Shown here piece by piece: positions 49,741-61,700 of a stretch of DNA of 64,000 nt (position 1 is the stretch's first letter; each line of letters starts with the position of its first letter). The notes beneath the pieces were generated by a model, which saw only the letters and a list, made by a program, of their open reading frames with translations, was not told the origin of the DNA and did not search any database. A program made the position numbers and the translations under genes. This stretch comes from Paractinoplanes pyxinae (GTDB lineage: Bacteria; Actinomycetota; Actinomycetes; Mycobacteriales; Micromonosporaceae): NCBI RefSeq assembly GCF_026626335.1, contig NZ_JAPNTZ010000005.1:372001-436000 (forward strand), written 5' to 3'.

Positions 49741-51068
49741 AGCAGATCGAGCGGCACAGCACCGGCCAGCGCCGCCATGCCGGCGTCGTTCGGATGCAGG
49801 TGATCGCCCCCGTCGTACCGCGGGTTCAGCCGCAGCGGCTGGAACGGGTCTCGCAGCGTACGGTCGAAGTCCGCCACCCCGTCGAACGCGCCGTCGCCAC
49901 CGGCCCGGATCCAGGCGTTGACCCGCAGCCGCACCTTGTCGGCCGCTTTCGTGTACGAGTGATAGCCCTGCCACGGCGTGATGGTGCCCGCGACCACTCG
50001 CAACCCTTGCGCCTGGGCGCGTGCCGCCAGCCCGGCCAGCCCGTCCGCTATCCGGGCCGGGTCGGTCTGCCGGGGCGCCTGCATGATGTCGTTGATCCCG
50101 GCCAGCAGGATCACCGTGCGGGCGCCCGAGCGTTCCAGCGCGTCCTCGGTGAAGCGCGACTTGCCCGACGGCCCGGCCACCGCGGTGGTCCGGTAGCGGG
50201 GGTAGCGCGCGTCCAGCAGGATCCGGTTGCCGCTGATCCCCGCGTTGGCCACGCCGTAGTCGGGTTCGGGCCCGTCGGCCAGCCGGGCCGCCAGCAGGTC
50301 GGTCCAGCGCCGGTTGCGTCCCGGCGTCGAGGCGGCGCCGTTGGTGATCGAGTCGCCGAACGCCACTATCGTGCCGGGGGCGCCGGTCACCTCGACCGCG
50401 GTCACGTAGAACCAGGCCCACACACCTCGCTTGAACGCCGTCGCCGTCTCGTCGCCCGCCCGGTCCAGCGAGTCCGGGCTGACCAGGGAGCGCTGCTTGG
50501 GCTCGGCGTGCATGGTGCCCGCGGCCGGCTTGCGCGGGGTCCAGACGCTCACCAGCAGGTCGGCGTCGGCCGGGACGGCCAGTGGCACGGCGTCGCTGAG
50601 CACGTCGCCGCCGGGCGGCACGGTCACCTGCCCCCGCCCGCCGAACGTCGCGTCGAGCAGGGTGCCCGGGACCGCTGTGCCGTCGCTCGGGTCGAGGAAG
50701 CCGTCGCGGCGGCCGCCGGCGTGGGCCGAGAGCGCCACCGTCACGTGCCCGAAGCGCAGCGGCTCGAGGCCGAATCGATTGCTGAGCCGTACGCGTACCC
50801 GGGGACCGCCGATGGTCGTGTGCACAACATTGCGAACCGTGTGCCCGAGCGGCTTGTCCAGCCCGGCCGACGAGGGCGCGGCCGCCCAGGCGGTGGACCA
50901 CGACGGGCCGGACGGAGCAGGGAGAGCCACTGCGGCCTGGGCCGGCGCCTGCGGGGACGACGTACCGGACCGCAGTGGCCCGAGCACCGCCCACGAGACC
51001 GTCAGGACCGTGGTCAGCACCGAGGCCACCAGGACACCGATCAGCAACCGCCGCACGTTCAAGATCAT
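49737..51068 (-). CDS. Secreted SGNH/GDSL-family hydrolase
   Basis: The 443-aa esterase-type hydrolase has an N-terminal membrane-crossing signal (about 8-30, LLIGVLVASVLTTVLTVSWAVLG), a beta-rich domain, and then the SGNH blocks: the nucleophile Ser in IVAFGDSITNG, Gly in NAGISGNR, Asn in LLAGINDI, and Asp/His in GGDHLHPND. It should hydrolyse esters outside the cell, for example acetyl groups on glycans. ATG 51066-51068 with GGGGAGG before it is the start; the longer frame upstream is not supported. Confidence 0.9.
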   Translation of the reverse strand: MILNVRRLLIGVLVASVLTTVLTVSWAVLGPLRSGTSSPQAPAQAAVALPAPSGPSWSTAWAAAPSSAGLDKPLGHTVRNVVHTTIGGPRVRVRLSNRFGLEPLRFGHVTVALSAHAGGRRDGFLDPSDGTAVPGTLLDATFGGRGQVTVPPGGDVLSDAVPLAVPADADLLVSVWTPRKPAAGTMHAEPKQRSLVSPDSLDRAGDETATAFKRGVWAWFYVTAVEVTGAPGTIVAFGDSITNGAASTPGRNRRWTDLLAARLADGPEPDYGVANAGISGNRILLDARYPRYRTTAVAGPSGKSRFTEDALERSGARTVILLAGINDIMQAPRQTDPARIADGLAGLAARAQAQGLRVVAGTITPWQGYHSYTKAADKVRLRVNAWIRAGGDGAFDGVADFDRTLRDPFQPLRLNPRYDGGDHLHPNDAGMAALAGAVPLDLL

Positions 51069-51240
51069 GCCTCCCCAGGGGTGCGGATCTGGAGGAAAAG
51101 GCAGGGCCCGCTTGTTCTCACCTTCCACCGGGTATGTGCCGCGGGAGAAGGACAGGGCGTGCGATCTCATGCTTTGGTGTCGCCTGGCGCGCCTGCCTGC
51201 GGTGTGTGAATGTGAGGGAAGTCCAGAGAGGTGGTGTGCC

Positions 51241-52719
51241 GTGGGCGAGGACGTCGATCAGGCCAACTTCACCCGGGAGGACCGCGCGAAGTACAGGCAC
51301 AAGATTCGCCGCAGCCTGGATGTGTTCGCGGCGATGCTGCGCGAGTCCCGCTTCGACTTCGAGCGGCCGCTGACCGGCATGGAGATCGAGCTCAACCTGG
51401 TCGACGAGAACTGCGATCCGGCCATGCGCAACTCCGAGGTGCTGAACGCGATCGCCGACCCGGATTTCCAGACCGAGCTCGGCCAGTTCAACATCGAGAT
51501 AAATGTGCCGCCGCGACGCCTGGCCGGGGACGAAAACGCCGATCTCGAACGCTCCCTGCGGGCCAGTCTCAACAACGCCGAGAAGCATTCCCGTACGGTC
51601 GGCGCGCACACGGTGATGATCGGGATCCTGCCGACGTTGCGCCGGGAGCACATGACCGACGACGCGCTGTCGGCCAACCCCCGCTACAAACTGCTGAACG
51701 AGCAGATCTTCGCGGCCCGCGGTGAAGACCTGGACATCCGGATCGACGGGATCGACCGGCTGGCCGTCACCACCGACACGATCGCGCCCGAGTCGGCCTG
51801 CACCAGCACCCAGTTCCACCTGCAGGTCAGCCCGGCCCAGTTCGCCGCGTACTGGAACGCGGCCCAGGTGATCGCCGGCATTCAGGTGGCCCTGGGCGCC
51901 AACTCGCCGCTGCTGTTCGGCCGCGAGCTGTGGCGCGAGACCCGTATCCCGCTGTTCGAGCAGGCCACCGACACCCGGTCGGAAGAGATAAGGGCGCAGG
52001 GCGTACGACCGCGGGTGTGGTTCGGGGAACGCTGGATCACCAGCGTCTTCGACCTGTTCGAGGAGAACGTGCGCTACTTCCCCGCCCTGCTGCCGATCTG
52101 CGACGAGCACGACCCGGCCGAGATCCTGGAGCGGGGCGAGGTGCCCGAGCTGAGCGAGCTCCGCCTGCACAACGGCACCGTCTACCGCTGGAACCGGCCG
52201 ATCTACGACGTCGTCAAGGGCCGCCCGCACCTGCGGGTCGAGAACCGCGTGCTGCCGGCCGGACCGACCGTTGTGGACACGATGGCCAACGCCGCCTTCT
52301 ACTACGGGCTGATCCGCACCCTGGCCGAGGCCGAGCGTCCGCTGTGGACGCAGATGAGCTTCAGCGCGGCCGAGGAGAACTTCCACACCTGCGCCCGGCA
52401 CGGCATCGACGCCACCGTGTTCTGGCCCGGACTGGGCTACATCCAGGTCACCGAGCTGGTGCTGCGCCGCCTGCTGCCGATGGCCCGCCAGGGTCTCGAG
52501 CGGTGGGGCGTCTCGCAGGGCGAGCGCGACCGCCTGCTCGGCATCATCGAGCAGCGCTGCCTGACCCACCGCAACGGCGCCGCCTGGCAGGTGCAGACCC
52601 TGCACGCCCTGGAGGCCGACGGTGTCGACCGCCAGGACGCCCTGCACGAGATGCTGCGGCGGTACCTGCCGCTCATGCACGAGAACCTCCCCGTGCACGA
52701 GTGGCCCTATCCGGACTGA
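51241..52719 (+). CDS. Glutamate-cysteine ligase family protein (GCS2)
   Basis: The 492-aa protein belongs to the GCS2/carboxylate-amine ligase family: GMEIELNLVDENCDPAMRN near residue 50, TELGQFNIEINV, and LPAGPTVVDTMANAAFYYGL later. The family makes gamma-glutamylcysteine or similar gamma-glutamyl amides using ATP; in mycothiol producers the related EgtA feeds ergothioneine, but no egtBCDE gene is nearby, so the exact product is uncertain. GTG 51241 matches the family start (VGEDVDQANFTREDRAKYR); a longer frame exists upstream. Its 3' end overlaps the giant surface-protein gene by 13 bases. Confidence 0.9.
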   Translation: MGEDVDQANFTREDRAKYRHKIRRSLDVFAAMLRESRFDFERPLTGMEIELNLVDENCDPAMRNSEVLNAIADPDFQTELGQFNIEINVPPRRLAGDENADLERSLRASLNNAEKHSRTVGAHTVMIGILPTLRREHMTDDALSANPRYKLLNEQIFAARGEDLDIRIDGIDRLAVTTDTIAPESACTSTQFHLQVSPAQFAAYWNAAQVIAGIQVALGANSPLLFGRELWRETRIPLFEQATDTRSEEIRAQGVRPRVWFGERWITSVFDLFEENVRYFPALLPICDEHDPAEILERGEVPELSELRLHNGTVYRWNRPIYDVVKGRPHLRVENRVLPAGPTVVDTMANAAFYYGLIRTLAEAERPLWTQMSFSAAEENFHTCARHGIDATVFWPGLGYIQVTELVLRRLLPMARQGLERWGVSQGERDRLLGIIEQRCLTHRNGAAWQVQTLHALEADGVDRQDALHEMLRRYLPLMHENLPVHEWPYPD

Positions 52720-55700
52720 CGGTCGTCGCGCCGGCGGCGGGTCCACGGCCGGGCCGCCGGCCGCACGTGGCGGGCAGGGTAGGACGTGGGCACCCGGCCG
52801 GCCACGGCGGCGGCGCCCGGTCGGCGCATCGTCACGAGCATCAGCGAACCCGCGATGATGAGCATCAGCGAGGTGAGCAGGGCCCCGAAGATCTGCGGGC
52901 CGGTCCTGGGCAGGTCGCCGCCGCCGTCGTTCCCGCCGCCCCCGTTGCCGTTGTCGCCGTCGTCGCCGCCGTTGCCGCTGCTCGCCTTGGCCTTGAGCTT
53001 GAGCATGACCTCGACGGTGTTGTCGGTCGAATTGCCGTCGGCGCTGCTGGTGCTGACGGTCACCCGCATCGGCTGGGTGCCGGACTTGGCGCTGTTCGAG
53101 GCGTCGATCGTCAGCCAGAGCTCGCTGCCGTCCAGGCCGGCCTGGTCCGGCGCCTCACAGACCACCGCGTTGGCGGCCTCGCTGCCGCCGGCCGGCTGGC
53201 ACGCGGCCGCGACCGTGTTGGCCGTGGCGGCGGCCGAGATCGATTCGGCCGAGGCGGCGTCGAGCAGGATCGCGGCCGATCGGACCACCACACCGGCCGG
53301 CGGCCGCACGGTGAACCGCACCTCGTCGGCGGTCTCGGTGCCGTCGTTGGTGTAGGGCACCCGGATCACCACCGCCGCGCCCGGCGTCAGCGTCACGGCC
53401 GGCTTGCCGTACTCGACGGCCAGGTTCACCTTGTGCCGCGCGACCGGGATGCTCGGCAGCGCGACGTCGGTGTCGCCGCCGCACTCGCCGTCGGCCTCGG
53501 GGTCGGTGCTGAGCGCCTGGTCGACGCAGCCGCCGGTGAGCGTCTCGCCGCCCTTGAGGTCGAGGCTCACCACCAGCGGCAGCTGGATGGTGCGCGAGGC
53601 CCCGGCCGCCAGCTTGACCGTGCAGACCACGGTGCGGGTGTCGGTCCCGGCCACGCAGCCGCTGGGCAGCGCGCCCGCCACGGCGCCGTCCGGGAGCCGG
53701 ATCGTGGCCACGTACGGGTCGGCGTCGCCCGGCCCGGCGTTGGACAGCGTGATCGGCAGGACGGTCGTCTGGCCGGGCGCGGGCGCCGTGACCGACGGGC
53801 TGCCGACCGTCACCGCGACCGAGTAGGCGGCGGCCGTGGTGCTCACCAGCAGACCCGAGGCGGTCAGCTTGTCGTCGGCGTCGTCCGGGTCGGAGAGGGT
53901 GATCCCGGTGGCCCGCCAGGCCGCGGTGGCCGCTGCACCCGCCGCCACGTCGACGCTGAGCGACAGCGCCTTCGGCTCGCCGGCCGCCAGGTCGATGCCC
54001 GTGCAGGTGATCGCCGACTCGCCGACGGTGCAGGTCGCGCCGTCGATCGAGGCCGCCGAGACGCTGAACCCGGTGGGCAGGCCGCCCAGCGGCACGGTCA
54101 GGGTCAGTCCGGTGAAGGCGGCCGTGGCCGAGAACCGGACCAGGGCGGTGCCGGACTCACCGGCCGGGACCACGGCGCCGTCCAGGGTCAGGGTGCCGGT
54201 GTCGCTGATCGACGAGTTGACCGGCGTCTCGTCGATGGAGACGTCCAGGTCGTCGCCGCAGGTGCGGTTGCCGTCGGCCGAGACGCAGCCGCCGGTGAGC
54301 TTGTCGCCGTCCTTGACGCCGGCCGACACCTGCAGCGGCACCGTCCACGAGGTCGAGGCGCCCGCGGCCAGGTCGTAGGTGCAGGTCAGCACGCTGGCGC
54401 TGGTGACCGTGCAGGCGGTGGCGGCCGGGCCGGACAGGTTGCCGAAGCTCGTGTTGTTGGGCGCGATCAGCGTGGCCGTCCGGCGGGCGGCGTCGGACGG
54501 GCCGGCGTTGCTCACCGCGACGGTCAGCGACGTGGTCTCGCCCGGCTTCACCGTGCGGCTGGGCGTGGTCGGCTTGTAGGTCACCGCCGCCACCGGGTCG
54601 CCCGAGGTGATCAGTTGGGCCGTGCCCCCGGTGACGGTCTCGCCGGCCGCCGCGACCGTGATGCCGGTGGCCTGCCAGCTCAGCGAGCCGGCGGCGCCCG
54701 CGTCCACCTTGGTCGTCACCGTGACGGCCGTGTTGGCCCCGGTGACCAGGTTGACCCCGGTGCACCGGATCTCGGTGGCGCCGTTGGTGCAGGTCGAGCC
54801 CTGCGGCCCGCTCACGCCGGTGACGGTGAACCCGGCCGGCTTGCCCGCCAGCGGGATGGTGACGGTGGCGTTGCTGACCGCGCCGGTGGCGGTGATCCGC
54901 AGGACACCCGAGCCGGTGCGGCCGGGCACGACCGTCACGGGCGCGCCGGCGATCTGCAGCTTGCCGCTGAGCGGGGTGGCCAGGGTGATCGACTGGATCT
55001 GGTAGTCGCTCGGCGAGCAGGTGGAGCCGACCGTGTTGCGGACGCAGCCGCCGGTCACCGGGTTGGCCGCGCTGACCGTCGGGTCGACCGCGATCGGGAT
55101 GGCGACCGAGGTGCGGCCGTTACCGGCCACGTTGACCGTGCAGTTGAGCTGCCGGTCCGACACCCGCTGGCAGGCGCTGGCGGCCGGGCCGGTCAGAGTC
55201 GGGAAGGTGGTGCCGGTCGGGGCCAGCACGGTGTACGTGAGACCGGTGGCCTGCGACGGGCCGTCGTTGGTGACGAGCAGCGTCAGGGTGCCGGTGCCGC
55301 CGGGCATCACGGTGCCCGAGACGGGCACGCTGACCGTCAGCTTGGGATCGGTGCGCGGGGCGCCGATCGTCGCGGCCGCGGTGACCGTCTGCTCCTTCGA
55401 CTGCGAGCCCTGCGACACGAGCACGGCGGGCGACCAGTCACCGGCCGGGGCGTTGCCCGCGACCAGGGTGGTGAGCACGACGTCGGCCGTGCCGCCGCCC
55501 GTGACCGAGACGTTGGTGCACGTGACCGCCTTGTCGCCGATGGTGCAGGAGCCGGCGTCGCTGCGCACCTGCACGACCTGCATGCCGGTGGGCAGGGTGT
55601 CGGTCGGGATGGTGACGGTCAGGCCGCTCTTGCTCTGGGTCGAGGCGACCGTGACGGTGACCGTGCCGGTGACACCCGGCGTGAGGGTCGCGCCGCCGCC

Positions 55701-58700
55701 GGTCGGCGTGCGGACGGTCAGGGCCTGGTCCAGGGTGGCGGTCAGCGCGACGGCCGGCAGCACGGGCTCGCCCGGCTCGCAGACGTTGTCCCGGTCGAAG
55801 TCGACGCACCCGCCGGTGACCGGCGTGTTCGGGTTGGCGTTGGCCGGGATCTGGATCGGCAGCGACCACGAGACCGGCGCCGCCGCCCCGGCGGGCAGGT
55901 TGACGACACAGTCCATCAGGGAGCTGCCGGCCGCCGCGGTGCAGCCGGCGGGCAGCGGAGTGCCGAACGTGGTGCCGGTGGGGGCCTTGACCCGTACGGA
56001 CGCGTTGGTCAGGTCCGAGAAGCCCTTGTTGTCGAGCGTTCCGGTGATAACGGCCGTCGTGCCCGGCGCGACCGGCGTGGTCGGCGCGCTCATCGTGTAC
56101 TTCACGTCCGGCGCCGGGGCCGACGTGCGCAGCAACTCGCCGTTGGCCTGGCTGGTGCCGCCGGCGCCGTTGCTCAGCGTGGCCGTGGGCGACCAGGTGG
56201 CGTTGGCCGGCATCCGCGACGCCGGGTGCAGGCGGACGTCGACCAGCCGCTGGTCGGGTCCGTCGGAGGCCAGGCTGATGCCGCTGCAGGTGATCTCGGT
56301 GTTGTTGACCGTGCAGGGCGCGCCGGTCGGGCTGCTGGCGCCGGCGATCTCGAGGTCGGACGGCTTGCCGGCCAGCGGGACGGTGATGGTCAGGCCGCTC
56401 AGCGGACGGTCGGTGGTGACGGTGATGAAGCCGCTGTCGATGGCGCCCGGCGCGACCGTGGCCCGGGTGAAGCCGAGCTGGGCCTGGTCCGAGAACGGCT
56501 TGCCCAGGGTGAGAGCGATGGCCGTGTCGCAGTCGGTGCCGCCGGGCACGTCGACGCAGCCGCCGGCCACGGAGGCGCCCGAGGCGGCCGTGCTCGCCAC
56601 CTTCAGGTTGAGGCGGAACTGGGCCTTGGCGCCCGCGGCGAGGGCCGTGCGGCAGCTGATCTGCGTGGCCGAGCTGGTGGTGCAGTAGTCGGCCGCGGTC
56701 GTGCCGGTCAGGTCGAACGTGGTGCCGGCCGGGGCGGTGAACGTGGCCAGCGCGGCCGGGTCGTCCGAGACGCTGTTGTTGGTCATCGTCACCTGGACGT
56801 CGGCGGTGCCGCCGGGCAGCACCGTGCCCGCCGGGGGCAGCACCAGCGCGACCGAGACGTCCGAGGTGGGCGAGCCGACCGCCAGCACCTGCGGGCGCAG
56901 CACGACCGAGTCCTTGCCGGGGTCGGTCACCGTGATCGTGGGCCGCCAGGTGCTGTCGGGCGCGGTCGACGAGCCGGTGGTGAAGTCGATGGCGAGCGGG
57001 GTGGTCCCGGTGTCCGGGAAGTTGGTTCCCGGGCAGGTCGCCGTGCCCGCCGCGATCGTGCAAGTGCGCCCACCCAGCCGTACGGCGGTGACGTCCACCC
57101 CGGCCGGGAGCCCGGCCAGGCTGACGGTCACACCCAGGTTGGGCCGCACCTCGGCGGCAGCCAGGCTCACGGTGGCGGTGCCGGTCTGGCCCGGCGCCGG
57201 GCTCGCCGCCGTGACCGTGCCGGTCGAGACGACCGTGGCCAGCGGCTTGCGCAGCGAGAAGGAGCCGATCGTGGCGTCGCAGGCCGGGGTCGAGTCGAGG
57301 TCGACGCAGCCGCCGGCGATGGGCGTGGCCGGGTTGGCGTTGCCGGGGATGACGATCGGGACCGTCCAGTTGGCCCGGGTGCCGACGTCGGACACGTCCA
57401 CCCGGCAGTTGAGCGTCGTCGGGGTGGTGCGCGTGCAGTCGGCCGGCGGGGTGCCGAACGTCGTGCCGGCCGGGGCCGTGATGACGACCGGCGCCTTGAT
57501 CGTGGCCGACGTGAGGTTGGAGCTCGCGCTGTTGGTGACCTGGACGGTCAGCGGCACGGTGTCGCCCGGCAGGACGCTGTTGTTGCCCGGGACGCCGCTG
57601 ACGGCGACGCTCAGGTCGTACGGCGACGTGCCGACCAGCGCGATCTGGCTGGCGGTGGTCGTGGTGGCGGCGCCCCGGCCGGTCAGCTTGACCCCGGCGT
57701 CCCACAGGTCGCCGGTGCTGGTGGTGTTCGGCGTGGTGATGGTCAAGGTGACCGTCTTGGCGCCGGCCGGCAGCGCCAGGCCGGTGCAGGTGATGTCGCT
57801 GGCGCCCTTCGTGCAGCCGTTGTCGGCGCTGATGGTCCAACCGGAGACGGCGGCCGGGATCGGGATCGAGACGTCGACGTTCTGCGCCTTGGTCGAGGTG
57901 ATGACGACCTGGGCCGTGGCGGTGTCGGCCGTGCCGGGAGCCAGCTGGGCCCGGTTGACGCGGACCGTCACCTCCTGGTCGAAGCGGGTGGTGAGCGGGA
58001 TGGCGGGCAGGGTGACGTCGGGCGGCGAGGTGCAGACGCCGTTGTCGTTGCGGTCGAAGCACCCGCCGGTGATCGTGCCGCTCGGGTCGGCCGTCGGGTC
58101 CACGGTCACCGGCACCGAGAAGGCCGGCGCGGTGGCCCCGGCCGCGATGGTGGCCGTGCAGCTGAGCCGGGTGCTGGTCGCGTCGGCCGTGCAGCCGGCG
58201 GGCAGCGGCGTGCCGAAGGTGACCCCGGCCGGCGCGACGACGCTGAACCGGGCGTTGGTGGCGTCGGAGGTGCCCTCGTTCTTGAGGGTGACCGGGATGG
58301 TCCCGGTGGCGCCCGGCTCGACGGCGCTGACAGTGCCGAAGGTGGGCGTGAGAGTGACCTGCGGGGCACCGGTGACGGCGACCGGACGAGTTCCGGTCAG
58401 CGTGACCGGACCGGTGCTGTCCTGGATCTTGATGTTGGCCGCGGTGGCGGTGACCCCGGCCGCGAGGTTGGCCGCGGCGACCACCGGGATGGTGATGTCG
58501 CGGGAGGCGCCCTTGGCCAGGTTGCCCAGCGAGCAGTTGACCGTGCTGCCGGTGACCGTGCAGGTGGGGCCGGCCGGCGTCACCGAGCCGATCGTGAGGC
58601 CGGCGCCCAGGGTCAGCGGCACCTCGATCGAGAAGCCGGTCAGGTCGCCGTTCTCGGCGGTCACCCGCACGGACGCGTTGCCGGTGGTGCCGGGCGTGAC

Positions 58701-61700
58701 CGTGACCGGGGTGACGCTGACCGCGGCCCGGCGGTCGACCGGGGCCCGCAGCGTGATGGTCGGGATGCTCGCGTCGCAGCCGGGCGTGCCGTCGTAGTCG
58801 ACGCAGCCGCCGCCGATGCTGGTGAACAGGTCGGCGTTGGCCGGGATGACGACCGGCAGGGCGAGCGCGGCGTTCTGGCCGGCCGGGGCGGTCACGGTGC
58901 ACTGGACACGGGTGGCCACGAGCGACTGGCACGCCGCGGGCAGGTTGGCCGCGTCGAACGTGGTTCCGGCCGGCGCGGTGACGGTGACAACGCGGTTCTT
59001 GGCGTCCGAGAAGCCGGTGTTGGCGACAGTCACGTTCACCGTTGCCGTATCGCCGGGGTTGAGCGTGCCGGCCGACGGGACCGTGGCCGTGGCCGACAGG
59101 GTGGGCTGGGCCGCGCCGATCACAGCGACCGCGGCGGCCGCCGTGGCGTTCTGACCGCCTCCGCTGATGGCGAGGACCGGCGTCCAGGTGGCCGGGTCGG
59201 CGTTGGCCGCCGCCTTGAGCGTCAGCGTGATGTCGGCGCTGTGGTTGACGCCGGTCAGGTCCACGTCGCCGCAGTTGAAGGTGCCGGTGGCGGTCGGGGC
59301 GCAGTCGAGGTTGCCGGGCGCGGTCACCGCGGTGACCTGCAGGCCGGTCGGCGCGGCGGTCGAGGTGGCGACGACGAGGTCGTTGATGTTCGCGCCGGAC
59401 TTCAGGGTCAGCGTCGCGGTCTTGGCCGTCGGGTCGCCGGGCACGACGGTCGCCGGCGTGGCGGAGACGGTGAGCCGGCCCTGCAGGGGCACGTCGACCG
59501 GGATCGGCGGGAAGTTGCCGTCGGCCGTGGTGCAGATGCCGTTGGCGTCGAGGTCGACGCAGCCGCCGGTGAGGTCGGCCCCGGCCTGGACGTTGGCGGC
59601 GACTGCGATCGGGAAGGTGAAGGTGGTGGCGCTGGCGGCCACGGTCTGATCGAAGGTGCAGCCCGCGGACTTGCCGTCGGCGGCCAGCTGGCACGCGTTG
59701 GCGGTCGGGCTGCCCGGGGTGAGGGCGGTGAAGGTGGCCCCGGCCGGGGCGATGACGCTGACCTTGGCTCCCAGCGCGTCGGACGGGCCGGTGTTGTTGA
59801 CGTCGACGCTCACCGAGCCGGTGCCGCCGGGCAGGATCGGCGTGCTGGGCACGTTGACCGTCGCGGTCACCACGTTGCGCGGGTCGCCGATGCGGGCCAG
59901 GGTCTGGTCGGCCGCGGTGACCGTGCCGGCCGGGATGGTGGCGGTGATGCCGGGCACGGTCCACGTGCCGGTGCCCGCGCCGGCCGTAGCGGTCAGGCCG
60001 AGGTTGATCTCCTGCGGCGTACCGGGGTCGATGGTCGGGATGGTGCAGGTGGCGATGTTGGCGCTGACCGGGCAGGCGCCGCCGCCGGCCAGCGTCACGG
60101 TCGGCGCGTTGAGGCCGGCCGGGCGCGGGGTCAGCGGGATCGCGACGACGGTGTTCGTGAGCTGGGCCCGGGTGGCCGAGACGCGCAGCTTGGCCGTCGT
60201 GGCGGTGTCGCCCGGGGTGACGGTGACCGTGTCCGAGGCGAAACCGACCTGGGCCGCGGCGGGCACCTTGAGCGTGATCGGCGGGATCGTGGCGTCGCCG
60301 GCGCCGCAGCCCGGGTAGCCGTCGAGGTTGACGCAGCTGCCGCTGATCGCCTTGTCGGGGTCGGCGTTGGCCGCGACCACCAGGGGCAGGGTCAGCTGGG
60401 CGGTGGCCGCGTTGAGAGCCAGCGTCGTCGTACAGGTGAGCAGGTTCCGGTCCGCGTTGGCCGTGCAGATGTCGGAGGCCGGCGAGCTCAGGGTGCCGAA
60501 CGTGGTGCCGGTCGGCGCGGCGACCGTGAACGAGGCGCCGGTGGCGGTCGACGGGCCCTTGTTGGTCACCGTGACCTGGACGTTGGCGGTGCCGCCGGGC
60601 TCGACCGAGCCGGCCGTGGGCACGCCCACGGTGGCCTCGAGCCGGTAGGCCGGGGTGCCGGTGGTGGCCAGGGCGCCGGTGGCGGTCATGCTCTCGTTGC
60701 CGGTCTCGACCGTGATGCCGGTCGCCGTCCACGTCTGGGTGGAGGTCGCCGTGGCCGGCACCTGGACGGTGAGCTGCACGTCCTTGGGCGTGTTGGCGGC
60801 CAGCGGGATTCCGGTGCACACGATCGCCGTGGCGCCGGTGATGTCACAGGTGCCGCCGTTGACGGTCGCCGCGCTCACCGTGAAGCCGGACGGCAGCGCC
60901 GCCTTGGGCACGGTGATCTTGACGCCGGTCTCGGCCTGGATCGAGGTCAGGGTGAGCGTGCCGGTGCCGCTGCTGCCCGGGGTGATCGTGGCCGGGGTGC
61001 CCAGCACGGTGAGCCGGTCGGCCAGCTTGGGCCGCAGGGTGATGGTGGGCAGGGCCGTGTCGGCCGCTCCCCCGCAGATGGCGTCGTTGTCGAGGCTGAC
61101 GCAGCCGCCGGCGAGCGGGGTGGAGGCGTCAGCGGTGGCCGAGACCAGCAGCGGCAGGTCGAGCGAGAGGATCGGATCGTCCGGCTTCTGGGTCACCGAG
61201 CAGCGCACGGTGGTCGGGGTCAGCGTCTGGCAGGCAGTGCCGACCGCGCCGGTGAGCGGCCCGAAGGTCGTGTTCTGCGGTGCCACCACCACGAACGGCG
61301 TGGCCACGGCGTCGGACGGGCCCTGATTGTCGATGTCGACCGTCATCGTCGTGGGCTGGCCCGGGCTGACCGTGCGGGCGGCCGGGCCGCGGGCCGCGGC
61401 GGCCAGGTTGGCCCGGGTCACGGCGTTGATCAGGGTGCCGGTGGCGGTGCCGGTCGAGTCGGTGGTCGTGGCCGTGACCGTGCCGGTCCAGTCGGCGGTG
61501 ACGCCGGAGCCGAGGGTGACCGGCACCGTCAGGGTGAGGCTGCCCGGGGTGCCGCCGGTCATCTTCGGGACGGTGACGCCGGTGCACTTCAGCGCGCCGC
61601 TGACGAGGGCGCAGGTGCCGCCGCCGGCGCTGGCGCCGGCCGTGTCGATCGTGTAGCCGGCCGGGGCGGCCGGGAACGTGACGGTGGCCGTGCCGGGCTG

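Noticed and set aside
55438..60819. Minus-strand open frame of about 1800 codons
   Set aside because: It overlaps the giant surface gene in another frame and has a His/Arg/Gly-rich composition typical of shadow frames.
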